64,000 nt of DNA from Dankookia rubra (GTDB lineage: Bacteria; Pseudomonadota; Alphaproteobacteria; Acetobacterales; Acetobacteraceae). The stretch lies in contig NZ_SMSJ01000014.1 in assembly GCF_004355005.1 (NCBI RefSeq), positions 51,566-115,565 on the forward strand, in the 5' to 3' direction. Made by a program: the position numbers and the translations under genes. The notes below the pieces were generated by a model. That model was not told the origin of the DNA, searched no databases, and was given only the letters and a program-made list of their open reading frames with translations. Positions 26,605-35,073 of this stretch are shown in pieces. Position 1 is the first letter of the stretch, and each line of letters opens with the position of its first letter.

Positions 26605-29600
26605 CCTCGAGGCCGCGCCACAACCGGCCCGGCCTGGCGGCGCTGGACTACCGCCCCGGCGGCTGGGCCAGCTTCCGCGAGGCGATGCTGGCCCGGCTCG
26701 CCGATCCGGCGGCGCCGTTCCGCCCGCTGAATGCGTTGCGCACGCGTACCCCGGACGACCCGATGGTGGCGTTGCTCGACGCCTTCGCCTGTGCCGGCGA
26801 GGTGCTGGGCTTCTACCAGGAACGGCTGGCCAATGAGGGCTTCCTGCGGACCGCGACCGAGCCGCGGTCCCTGGAGGAGCTCGGCAAGCTGACCGGCTAC
26901 CGGTCGCGGCCCGGGGTCGCGGCCTCGGTCTTTCTCGCCTATACGCTGGACGACCGCGCCACCGTCACCATCTCCGCCGGCAGCCGCGTGCAGAGCGTGC
27001 CGGGGCCGGGCGAGATCGCCCAGACCTTCGAGACCGACGAGGATCTGCCGGCCTCGGGGGCGTGGAATGCGCTGCGGCCGCGGCTGTCCAGCCCGGTGCA
27101 GGCCTCGGGCGGGCTGGCCCGGCTAACCCTCGATGGTACCGCGACCGGGCTGAAGCCGAACGACCCGCTGCTGCTGGTCGTGGCGGGCGCGCCGGTGCTG
27201 CGCCGCGTCGCCACGGTCGATGTCCGGTTCGACCGCGGGCGGACGCTGGTGGCGCTGCAGCCGGCGGCGGCGCCCACCCCGACGGTGCAGGACCAGACGG
27301 CGCAGGATCCGGTGGTACGGGACGGGGACGCGTCAGTCCCGGCCGGGATGTCCGGGGCGGCGGTGACCGCGCGGGCGGTGGCGCTGGCCGCCAGGGCGCA
27401 GTTGCCGCCGGCGTCGCACCCGGCGGACCCGCGCGCGCTGCGACGCGCCTCCGAGGTGCTCTTTGCACCGCAGACTGAGTCCACGCTCGCCCTGGTGGCC
27501 GGCGTGTCGCCGGCGCAGCGCAGCGCGGTGTTTCGGGCGCTAGGCCGCACGGCGATGGCCGACCCGCCGGCGCTGCAGGTCTTCGCCTTCCGCGCCCGCA
27601 CCGCGCCGTTCGGCAACCGGGCGCCGCCGAAGGTGGAACTGGATGCAACCGGCCGTCTACGACCACCGCGGGAATGGGACCTCACCGAGCCGGTCTTCGG
27701 GGATCCGGTGCCGGTCTCGGTGGTGATCGCGCCGACCCGGACGGTACGCAGCCTGGCCGAGGCGCGCCCGGGGCGTGGCGCCTTCGACGTCATGCGCGAT
27801 GCCACGGCGGATGGCAGCGACACCGTGGTGGTGATGGTGGCGGCCGCGGGCGGGACGGCCACGCTCACCCTGCCGGTGCGCGAGGGCGCGCGCGACGGCG
27901 CGGCGCTGGCCGGCGCGCCGGGCAAGGTCGAGGCGGTGCTCGAGCGGTTCGCCACCAGTCCGGCGCCCGGCTGGGACCTGGTCCTCACCTTCTCCGACCT
28001 GCCGCTCACGCTGGTGCTTCGGCAGGATGGGGACGGGCCACCGACGATCGCCAACCGGCGCGAGACGGAGGCCGAGGTCGCGCTCGCCATCGTGCCGGGA
28101 CAGGCCGGGCTGGACCTGCGCGGCACGGTGCGCCCCATCGTCGGGCGCCAGGCGACCGAGGCACCGGACGTGCTGTTCCTCGACGGCAGCTTCGAGACCG
28201 TGACGCCCGGCTCCTGGGTGGCGTTCGAGGCGCCGCCGGGGGACCCAACCCCGCCGCTGCCGTTGCGCATCGCGGGCAGCGATACCGTCGCGCGCACCGC
28301 CTATGGCCAGACCGCACGCACCACACGGCTCGCGCTCGAGGGGAAATGGATCGATCCGCCGGGCACGAGCTTCCGCCGCGCCATCCGCGAGACCACCGTG
28401 CATGCCAGTAGCGAGGCGTTGAAGCTCCTCGACGACGACCTCGACACCGACATCGTGCAGACCGCCGCAAGCCCGGTGCTGGAGTTGGACGGGCTGTCGC
28501 CGGGCCTCGAATCCGGACGCTGGCTGATCGTCGCCGGCGAGCGCACCGACCTGCCGGGCGTGGCCGCGGCGGAAGTGGTCATGCTCGCCGGCGCCGAGCA
28601 TGTCGGGGCACAGGCGCCGGACGGCACGCCACTGCCTGGCGAGACGCCGCATACGCGGCTGACCTTCGCGGCGCCGCTCGCCTACCCCTATCGCCGCGCG
28701 AGCCTACAGGTGCTCGGCAACGTGGTGCGCGCCTCGCATGGCGAGAGCTGCGACGAGGTGCTCGGCAGCGGCGACGGCAGCCGGGCCAACCAGTCCTTCA
28801 CGCTGAAGAAGGCCCCGCTGACCTTCGTTGCCGCCGACCTGCCATCCGGCGCCGCGAGCACGCTGCGGGTCTGGGTCAACGGCGTCGAATGGCACGAGGT
28901 GGCGGCGCTGGCCGCCGTGGGGCCGGACGCGCGGGTCTTCGCCACCACCGCCGCCGGCGGCGGCACGACCATCCGCTTCGGCGACGGGGTGCACGGGGCG
29001 CGGCTGCCGACCGGCACGGAGAACCTGCGCGCCCGCTACCGCGCCGGGCTTGGCCGGGCGGGCAACGTCGCCGCCGGGACGATGACGACGCTGCTGAGCC
29101 GCCCGCTCGGCGTGACCGGCGTGACCAACCCGGTCGCGGCCTCGGGCGGCGCCGACCGGGAGGCGCCCGAGGCCGCGCGCCGCAACATCCCGGTCGGCAC
29201 CGTGTCGCTGGAGCGCCTGGTATCGCTGCGCGACTACGAGGATTTCGCGCGGAGCTTCGTCGGGATCGGCAAGGCCGCGGCGGCGCGCTTCGCCGGGCGG
29301 GACGGCCCGCTGGTCCACCTGACCGTGGCGGGGGCGGAGGATGCCGAGGTCGATCCCGGCTCGGCGCTGTTCCAGTCGCTGCGCGCGGCATTGGCGCAGC
29401 AGGGGGACCCGCTGCAGGAGGTAGAACTGGCGCCCCGCGCGGGGCGGCTCGTGCTGCTCGCCGCCGGGGTCGCGGTCGAGCCCGACCGGTTGTGGAGCGA
29501 CGTCGAGCCGGTGGTGCGGGCGGCGCTGCTGGACCACTTCGGCTTCGACCGCCGGATGCTCGGGCAGACTCTGCATGCGTCCGAGGTGGTGGCGGCCATC

Positions 29601-29840
29601 CAGGCCGTGCCGGGGGTGGCCTATGTCGACCTCCGGCTGCTGGCCGGCATCCCGCAGCCCAGCCGGCTGGAGGACCTGCACGAGGCGCTGCGCCACCCCG
29701 GCGTCGGCGACCTCGCCGCCCGTCCGGCGCGCACCGATCCCGATTTCGCCGGGCGGCCGCGGCGGATACTGCCGGCCGAGCTGGTGTATCTTTCGGGACG
29801 CCTGCACGACATGCTGCTGCTGGAGGCGATCGCGCGATGA
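26601..29840 (+). CDS. eCIS baseplate wedge protein, second gpJ/gp6-like (Cis12-like)
   Basis: A 1079-residue baseplate protein. Its start (RPGLAALDYRPGGWASFREA; RTRTPDDPMVALLDAFACAG) and the block FYQERLANEGFLRTATEPRS are standard. The C-terminal third has IRFGDGVHGARLPTGTENLR, YRAGLGRAGNVAAGTMTTLL and VSLRDYEDFARSFVGIGKAA, the baseplate J signature. Starts at a GTG overlapping the previous stop. Confidence 0.93.
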   Translation: MTSRPRHNRPGLAALDYRPGGWASFREAMLARLADPAAPFRPLNALRTRTPDDPMVALLDAFACAGEVLGFYQERLANEGFLRTATEPRSLEELGKLTGYRSRPGVAASVFLAYTLDDRATVTISAGSRVQSVPGPGEIAQTFETDEDLPASGAWNALRPRLSSPVQASGGLARLTLDGTATGLKPNDPLLLVVAGAPVLRRVATVDVRFDRGRTLVALQPAAAPTPTVQDQTAQDPVVRDGDASVPAGMSGAAVTARAVALAARAQLPPASHPADPRALRRASEVLFAPQTESTLALVAGVSPAQRSAVFRALGRTAMADPPALQVFAFRARTAPFGNRAPPKVELDATGRLRPPREWDLTEPVFGDPVPVSVVIAPTRTVRSLAEARPGRGAFDVMRDATADGSDTVVVMVAAAGGTATLTLPVREGARDGAALAGAPGKVEAVLERFATSPAPGWDLVLTFSDLPLTLVLRQDGDGPPTIANRRETEAEVALAIVPGQAGLDLRGTVRPIVGRQATEAPDVLFLDGSFETVTPGSWVAFEAPPGDPTPPLPLRIAGSDTVARTAYGQTARTTRLALEGKWIDPPGTSFRRAIRETTVHASSEALKLLDDDLDTDIVQTAASPVLELDGLSPGLESGRWLIVAGERTDLPGVAAAEVVMLAGAEHVGAQAPDGTPLPGETPHTRLTFAAPLAYPYRRASLQVLGNVVRASHGESCDEVLGSGDGSRANQSFTLKKAPLTFVAADLPSGAASTLRVWVNGVEWHEVAALAAVGPDARVFATTAAGGGTTIRFGDGVHGARLPTGTENLRARYRAGLGRAGNVAAGTMTTLLSRPLGVTGVTNPVAASGGADREAPEAARRNIPVGTVSLERLVSLRDYEDFARSFVGIGKAAAARFAGRDGPLVHLTVAGAEDAEVDPGSALFQSLRAALAQQGDPLQEVELAPRAGRLVLLAAGVAVEPDRLWSDVEPVVRAALLDHFGFDRRMLGQTLHASEVVAAIQAVPGVAYVDLRLLAGIPQPSRLEDLHEALRHPGVGDLAARPARTDPDFAGRPRRILPAELVYLSGRLHDMLLLEAIAR

Positions 29841-31909
29841 GCCTCGCCGACGACCTCTGGGCCCTGCTGCCAGCCTATCACCGCCGCCGTGATGCGGAGA
29901 CCGGTGGGGTGTTGCGCGCCCTGGTCGAGGTGCTCGGCGAGCAGGCCGGGGCGATCCACGACGACATCTCCGGCCTCTACGACGACTGGTTCATTGAAAC
30001 CTGCGCCGACTGGGTGGTGCCCTACCTGGCGGAGTTGACTGGGGCGCTGCCGCCGGCGGGTGGCGGCCCGGCGCCGGATGCGGCGGGGGCGGCGCGGCTC
30101 GCCGCCGTCGCGCCGGTGCGGCGCCTGGTGGCGGACGCAATCCGCTTCCGCCGGCGCAAGGGTAGCTTCGCCATCGTCGCCCCGCTGGCGCAGGCGGTGA
30201 CCGGCTGGCCCGCCGCGGCGGTGGAGTTCGGCCGCCACGTCGCGGCGAGTGCGGACCTGCGCGCCGGCCGGACCCAGGGCGGCATGGCGGGGCTGCGCCG
30301 CCCGCCCGTGCCCGGCACGTCGGATGCGTTCGCCCGCGTGGCCGACATGCGCGCCGCGGACGCCCCGCGCAGCCCGGGACGGTATGGGCCGGACAACCTC
30401 GGCGTGCTGCTGTTCACCCCGACCCTGCTCGGCGTGGCGGAGGGTACCGCCTTCTGCGTGGATGAGGAGGGCTCGACGCTGTTCCAGTGCGACCCGCTCG
30501 GCGCGGACCTGCCGTTGTACCATCGCGGCCTCGCGCCGGACGGGCTGCCGGGGCCGATCACCCGGCGGCTGCTGGGCGAGCGGCGCGGCGCGGCGGACTG
30601 GGCGATCGATCCGCGCCTGTACGGCCCGGCGGGCTGCATCCGCATCGCCGTCCAGGCGGCCCGTGACCATCCGTTCGAGGCGATCGGGCCGGAGCGCATC
30701 GTGCCGGCGGATCTGGCGGGCTGGCGCGACCGGCCGCCGCCGGGGAAGGTCGCGCTCGACCCCGAGCGCGGCCGCATCGGCTTTCCGCAGCGCGGCGCGC
30801 CGTACCGGGTCCGGGTCAGCTACCTGCAGGCGCTGCCCGGCCCGGTGGGCGGCGGCACGGCGCCGCGCCGCGTGGCCGAGGCCGAGGGCGAGGTGATCGC
30901 CGTGGCGGGAAGCGCCGTCGGGGAAGCGCATGGAAGCCTGCGCGCCGCCCTCGCCGAGTGGCGGCGGCGCGACCTGGCCGCGGCGGTAATCGAGTTCCGC
31001 GACAGCCTCACCTACGACGAGGACGGGCTGCTGATCGACCTCGGCGGCCCACCCCGGCGCCTCCTGCTGCGGGCAGCGCCCGGCACCCGCCCGGTGATCC
31101 GGCTGGCGAATGCCGAAGCCGGGGCGATCGATGTCTGGCGGGTGCAGGGCGACGGTGCCGCAGGCGGCGCGTTGGTGCTGGAAGGCCTGACCGTGGCCGG
31201 ACGCGGCATCGCGCTGGTCGAGTATGGCGGCTCGCTGGAGATCCGCCACTGCACGCTGCTGCCCGGCTGGCTGCCCGCCGGGGAGCGGGTGCGCCGCGTG
31301 CCCGGGGGGGCGCCAAGCCTGGCCTTCCACGCCTGCAGCGGCCCGGTCACCATTGCCGCGAGCGTGCTCGGGCCGATCTTCGTGCGCGCCGACGAGCATG
31401 CGGAGGAGCCGCTCGGCCTGGCCCTGCACGACACGATCCTCGATGCCGCCGAGGGCGACGAGGCCTGCATCGCCCATGACGCAGTGCCGTTCGTGGCGCT
31501 GACGCTGCGCAACTGCACGGTGTTCGGGGGGCTGTCCGCGCATGCCGTCGGGCTGGCCGAGAACAGCATCTTCACTGGCCCGCTGCGCATCGCGCGGCGC
31601 TCGGCCGGGTGCCTGCGGTTCTGCGCCGTGCCGCCGGGCTCGCGCACCCCGCACCGCTTCGCCTGCGTGCCGCGCGGCGGGGCGGCGGAGCCGGTGCCGG
31701 CGGTCTTCGAAAGCCGGGGCTTCGGGACGCCGGGCTATGCCGTGCTTGCCGCCACCTGCCCTGAGGCGATCCTGCACGGCGCCGAGGATCGCGGGGAGAT
31801 GGGCGCCTGGCACGACCTGTTCCGGCCGCAGCGGCTGGCCCGGCTGCGGGCCGCGCTCGATGAGTACCTGCCGGCCGGTCTGAGTGCCGGCATCATCTGC
31901 ACGCGCTGA
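29837..31909 (+). CDS. eCIS tail protein I-like/baseplate-fibre protein (Cis13-like)
   Basis: A 690-residue protein. The N-terminal 110 residues are phage tail protein I-like: LWALLPAYHRRRDAETGGVL, RALVEVLGEQAGAIHDDISG, LYDDWFIETCADWVVPYLAE-LTG. The centre and C-terminus (about 330-640) are rich in short repeated strands (GALVLEGLTVAGRGIALVEY, GSLEIRHCTLLPG, ALHDTILDAAEGDEACI, LTLRNCTVFGG) that suggest a right-handed beta-helix, as in fibre or pectate-lyase-like folds. It may be the receptor- or surface-contacting part. Starts ATGA-overlapped. Confidence 0.85.
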   Translation: MSLADDLWALLPAYHRRRDAETGGVLRALVEVLGEQAGAIHDDISGLYDDWFIETCADWVVPYLAELTGALPPAGGGPAPDAAGAARLAAVAPVRRLVADAIRFRRRKGSFAIVAPLAQAVTGWPAAAVEFGRHVAASADLRAGRTQGGMAGLRRPPVPGTSDAFARVADMRAADAPRSPGRYGPDNLGVLLFTPTLLGVAEGTAFCVDEEGSTLFQCDPLGADLPLYHRGLAPDGLPGPITRRLLGERRGAADWAIDPRLYGPAGCIRIAVQAARDHPFEAIGPERIVPADLAGWRDRPPPGKVALDPERGRIGFPQRGAPYRVRVSYLQALPGPVGGGTAPRRVAEAEGEVIAVAGSAVGEAHGSLRAALAEWRRRDLAAAVIEFRDSLTYDEDGLLIDLGGPPRRLLLRAAPGTRPVIRLANAEAGAIDVWRVQGDGAAGGALVLEGLTVAGRGIALVEYGGSLEIRHCTLLPGWLPAGERVRRVPGGAPSLAFHACSGPVTIAASVLGPIFVRADEHAEEPLGLALHDTILDAAEGDEACIAHDAVPFVALTLRNCTVFGGLSAHAVGLAENSIFTGPLRIARRSAGCLRFCAVPPGSRTPHRFACVPRGGAAEPVPAVFESRGFGTPGYAVLAATCPEAILHGAEDRGEMGAWHDLFRPQRLARLRAALDEYLPAGLSAGIICTR

Positions 31910-31933
31910 GGGCGCAGGGGTTAGGGGACCGCG

Positions 31934-33352
31934 ATGAAGGGCGATTTTTCCCGCTTCACCTTCCGGCCGCTGCAGCACTATGCGCGGGTGCTGCAGCAGC
32001 AGGGGCGGCCGCTGGTGGACGCGGATTGGAACGAGCAGGCGGCGATCCTGCTGCACCGCCTGCGCGTGCTGACCGGCGACCTGACCGGCGGCGGCGGGCA
32101 GCACTGGGCCGGCCCGTTCGGCGCCGGCGGGTTCGAGATCCGCAGCGCCGGACGCGGCGAGGACGTGGAGATCGGCCAAGGCCGCTACTACGTGAATGGG
32201 TTGTGCGTGGAGTGCGAGGCCGCGACCAGCTTCACCCGGCAGCCTCTGCCGCCCGACCCCCTGGTCATGCCGGACGGCAAGGCCGTGCGGGACGCGGCGC
32301 GGCTGGTCTTCCTCGATGCCTGGGAAGCGGTGGTCGGCCCGCTCGACGATCCCTACCTGCTAGATCCGGCGCTGGGCGGGCTCGACACGGCGCTGCGCAC
32401 GCAGGTGGTGTGGCAGGTGCGCATGCATCCTCTCGTGCAGGGGTTCAACCCGAAGGCGCCCGACTGGGCGGGGCTGCGCACGGAAGCCGAGGCCCTGGTC
32501 CGGCGCTGGCAGGACCAGCCGCGCGGGCGGCTGAAGATCCGCCTGGAGGGACCGGCCGCCGAGGCCGGGCGGCGCGGCGGTGCGGTGCAGGCCGGCCGGT
32601 TCCGCGGGCCCGAGAACCTGCTGTACCGCATCGAGCTGCATCGGGGCGGGCCGGCCGGTGAGGCCCGCTTCAAGTGGTCAAGGGACAACGGGGCCCGGCT
32701 GCTGCCGCTGGCCAGCCTGGAAGGCAAGGTCGCGCAGGTCGTGCCGGCAGCGCGCGAGGAGGCAGGACAGCTGGCCCGCGGCACCTGGGTTGAGCCCTGC
32801 GACCGGGCCGACCGGCTGCTCGGCCTTGGCCGTGACCTGGTGCGGGTCGATGAGGTGGACCAGGCGACCGGGCGGATCATGCTGTCCGACGCGCCGCCCG
32901 AGGCGGCGTTCCGCCCAGGGGAGCGCAGCGACATGGCGCTGCGCCGCTGGGACCACCTGGAGGGCCGCGGCGGCGCGCCGGCCGGGCCGGATGGCATCGC
33001 CGTGGTCGAGGGCACCGGGGAGGCGCACTGGTTCGACCTTGAGGACGGGATCCAGGTCCAGTTCGAGCCCTCGACCGGTGAGCCGCATACGTATCGTGCG
33101 GGCGACCACTGGATGATCCCGGCGCGCACCGCTGATGAGGGCATCCTGCTGCGCAACCCGGCACCGCAGCCGCCCGACGGGGTGGCGCATGCCTATGCGC
33201 CGCTTGCTTTGTACGTGCCGCAGAGCGGCGAGGTGATGGCCGACTACCGGCCGAGCTTCCAGTCGCTGACGGCGCTGCAGGATCAGGTGACTCTCTTGGC
33301 CGAGGGGCTGGAGGACCTGCGGGCGCAGGTGGCGGCGCTGCAGAATAAATAG
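31934..33352 (+). CDS. eCIS-associated DUF6519-like protein
   Basis: A 472-residue protein starting MKGDFSRFTFRPLQHYARVL then QQQGRPLVDADWNEQAAIL, the signature I associate with DUF6519, found in many eCIS and tail-fibre loci. The sequence continues VEIGQGRYYVNGLCVECEAA, ARLVFLDAWEAVVGPLDDP and FKWSRDNGARLLPLASLEGK. It ends in a short coiled coil (ALQDQVTLLAEGLEDLRAQV). The beta-rich body and coiled-coil end suggest a peripheral fibre or plug protein. A 24-base gap separates it from the previous gene and 9 bases from the following FHA gene. Confidence 0.85.
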   Translation: MKGDFSRFTFRPLQHYARVLQQQGRPLVDADWNEQAAILLHRLRVLTGDLTGGGGQHWAGPFGAGGFEIRSAGRGEDVEIGQGRYYVNGLCVECEAATSFTRQPLPPDPLVMPDGKAVRDAARLVFLDAWEAVVGPLDDPYLLDPALGGLDTALRTQVVWQVRMHPLVQGFNPKAPDWAGLRTEAEALVRRWQDQPRGRLKIRLEGPAAEAGRRGGAVQAGRFRGPENLLYRIELHRGGPAGEARFKWSRDNGARLLPLASLEGKVAQVVPAAREEAGQLARGTWVEPCDRADRLLGLGRDLVRVDEVDQATGRIMLSDAPPEAAFRPGERSDMALRRWDHLEGRGGAPAGPDGIAVVEGTGEAHWFDLEDGIQVQFEPSTGEPHTYRAGDHWMIPARTADEGILLRNPAPQPPDGVAHAYAPLALYVPQSGEVMADYRPSFQSLTALQDQVTLLAEGLEDLRAQVAALQNK

Positions 33353-33361
33353 GGGCGAACC

Positions 33362-34576
33362 ATGCGCGTGTGCAGCCGTAACGCAAGCCATCGGAAGCTT
33401 GGGCCGACCCGCTGCCAGGTGCAGGGATGCGGGGCACTGGTGGTGGAGGTGACCGACGCCTCGGACCAGGGCGACCTGCAGCGCGGCCTGGCCGAGGCGC
33501 ATGCCGCACGCGCGGCGCGGCAGGCGGATGCGGCGGCCCGGGCGGCCGAGGCGGCGTCCGCCGCGGCCGACCGGGCGGCCCAGAGGACGGAACGCCTCGC
33601 AACGGGCGACGGTGCCGTGCCCGGGGACGATGCCCGCCGTCATGCCGCGGCGGCGCGGCAGGGGGCGGAGCATGCCGCGGCACACGCCGCCACGGCGCGC
33701 CAGGCACGCGACGAGGCGGCATCCGCGGTGCGCGCGGCAAGCGAGGCCGGTGTCGTCGGCGATGCCGTGGGCGTGGCTGAGCAGGCCGCCGAGACGGCGG
33801 CGGTGGAAGCACGGCTGGCGCGCGACGCGCAGGCCGAGGCCGCGGCCGCGGCGGCCCGCGTCGACGCTGTAGCGGCCGCTCCTTCGGTAGCCAGGCGAGC
33901 GGTGAAGCCCGACCTTGCCGAGCCACGCCGCGCAGCGCCAGCGGCCGCCGCCCACGACAGCATGACGCCCGATCCGGCCGGCGAGGCCGGCCCGCCGCCG
34001 GCGACGGGCGATTCCGCGCCCCAGCGGCCGGATGCCGAGGCGATCGCCCAGCCGGGTGCCGCGGACGAACCGCCGGCCACGCCCGACGGCGCCGATGCGG
34101 CGAAGCACGCTGCCGGAAAGGCAGCAGGCGCCATCGCGCCGCCCCAGCCGCCACCTGCCGCCCCGGTTCTGCGCATCGTCATCCGGCACCACAGCGGATC
34201 GAAGGCCAACCAGACCGAGCAAGTGCCGCTCGGGACGGTGCGCGAGGTCACGCTGGGCCGGGATCCGCACTGCACGATCGCCTTCGACCCGCAACGCGAC
34301 GATGTCGTCAGCCGGCATCACGCGGTCATTCGCGTCACGGCGGGCGACCGGCCGGGGTTCAGCATCGCCGACCTGGGCAGCCGCAACGGGACTCTGGTGA
34401 ATGGCGGCCCGATCAACGCGGAGAAGGAACTGCTGCCCGGCGATAGGATACGATTGGGTGTCACCGGACCGCTGATCGAATTCGACGTGCAGCCGCGGCC
34501 GGCGCATCTGCTGGCCCGGACGCGGGTAACGCCCGATGTCCCGCCGACCATCATCATCGACCGCCCGGAGCGGTGA
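33362..34576 (+). CDS. FHA-domain protein with Ala-rich coiled coil
   Basis: A 404-residue protein that would read phosphothreonine. The N-terminus has Cys4, His10, Cys18 and Cys23 (MRVCSRNASHRKLGPTRCQV-QGCG), a possible small zinc site. Residues about 40-185 are an Ala/Arg/Glu-rich coiled coil, and 190-275 a Pro/Ala-rich linker. The FHA domain (about 282-375) keeps LGRDPHC, SRHHAVI and DLGSRNGTLVNGGP. It follows the eCIS operon by 9 bases, so it is probably co-transcribed. The FHA and the following PRPAHLLARTRV tail match the next gene's N-terminus, showing duplication. Confidence 0.88.
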   Translation: MRVCSRNASHRKLGPTRCQVQGCGALVVEVTDASDQGDLQRGLAEAHAARAARQADAAARAAEAASAAADRAAQRTERLATGDGAVPGDDARRHAAAARQGAEHAAAHAATARQARDEAASAVRAASEAGVVGDAVGVAEQAAETAAVEARLARDAQAEAAAAAARVDAVAAAPSVARRAVKPDLAEPRRAAPAAAAHDSMTPDPAGEAGPPPATGDSAPQRPDAEAIAQPGAADEPPATPDGADAAKHAAGKAAGAIAPPQPPPAAPVLRIVIRHHSGSKANQTEQVPLGTVREVTLGRDPHCTIAFDPQRDDVVSRHHAVIRVTAGDRPGFSIADLGSRNGTLVNGGPINAEKELLPGDRIRLGVTGPLIEFDVQPRPAHLLARTRVTPDVPPTIIIDRPER

Positions 34577-35073
34577 TCCCGCACCCGCGTCTCCTCGGGA
34601 TGATCGGCCGGGCCGCAGGCGCGATGCCACGTCGAGCGCCAGCGCCCGGCGCGGCAACGTCGATGATGGCCGCGGGCCGGCCGGTTCGCAGGCCTTGGCC
34701 GACCGCATCACCACCGGCGCGCGCGGCCGGAGCGCCGCATCGCTTCGGCATCCTGCTTTCGGCGCGGAGCGACGCGTCCGGCCGGAATCTGCTCCAGGTT
34801 CGGAGGCGCGACGGCACGCCGCCGGCGCGCCCGGCATCGGCGCCGCCGTGCCGAATGACGGCAACCTGCGGCCGCGACTTCTGGCGGTCCGTCAATGCTT
34901 TAACGCTTTGACTTCTGCGCGATCGCGACGCTTCCTGCCTGCTTTGATGCTTGGCTTTTGCGATAGTTCGCCGAATGGCTGCCGGCTACGACAACAACAA
35001 GCAACAGCCTTTGGCGTCTTATCCCCTTTGATCCGCAGCATTATCTGTCGTTCCATTACGGAAATATGCCAAT
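34577..35073. other. Break between eCIS-FHA operon and the kinase operon
   Basis: About 500 bases without a recognised gene. Left part is GC-rich and repeats Arg/Pro/Ala frames only. The right part (34900-35073) is clearly AT-richer, as promoter regions here are, and includes a TTGACT at 34908. A promoter for the downstream FHA-protease/PP2C/kinase genes is expected here. Confidence 0.4.

Noticed and set aside
28889-31909. 1006-residue version of the tail-I-like protein
   Set aside because: The first 316 residues are an out-of-frame shadow of the preceding baseplate gene; the ATG at 29837 has the usual 4-base overlap and the conserved N-terminus.
34573-34911. 112-residue open frame between the FHA genes
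   Set aside because: Starts inside the previous stop region, has no ribosome site or domain, and the composition is typical of high-GC noise.
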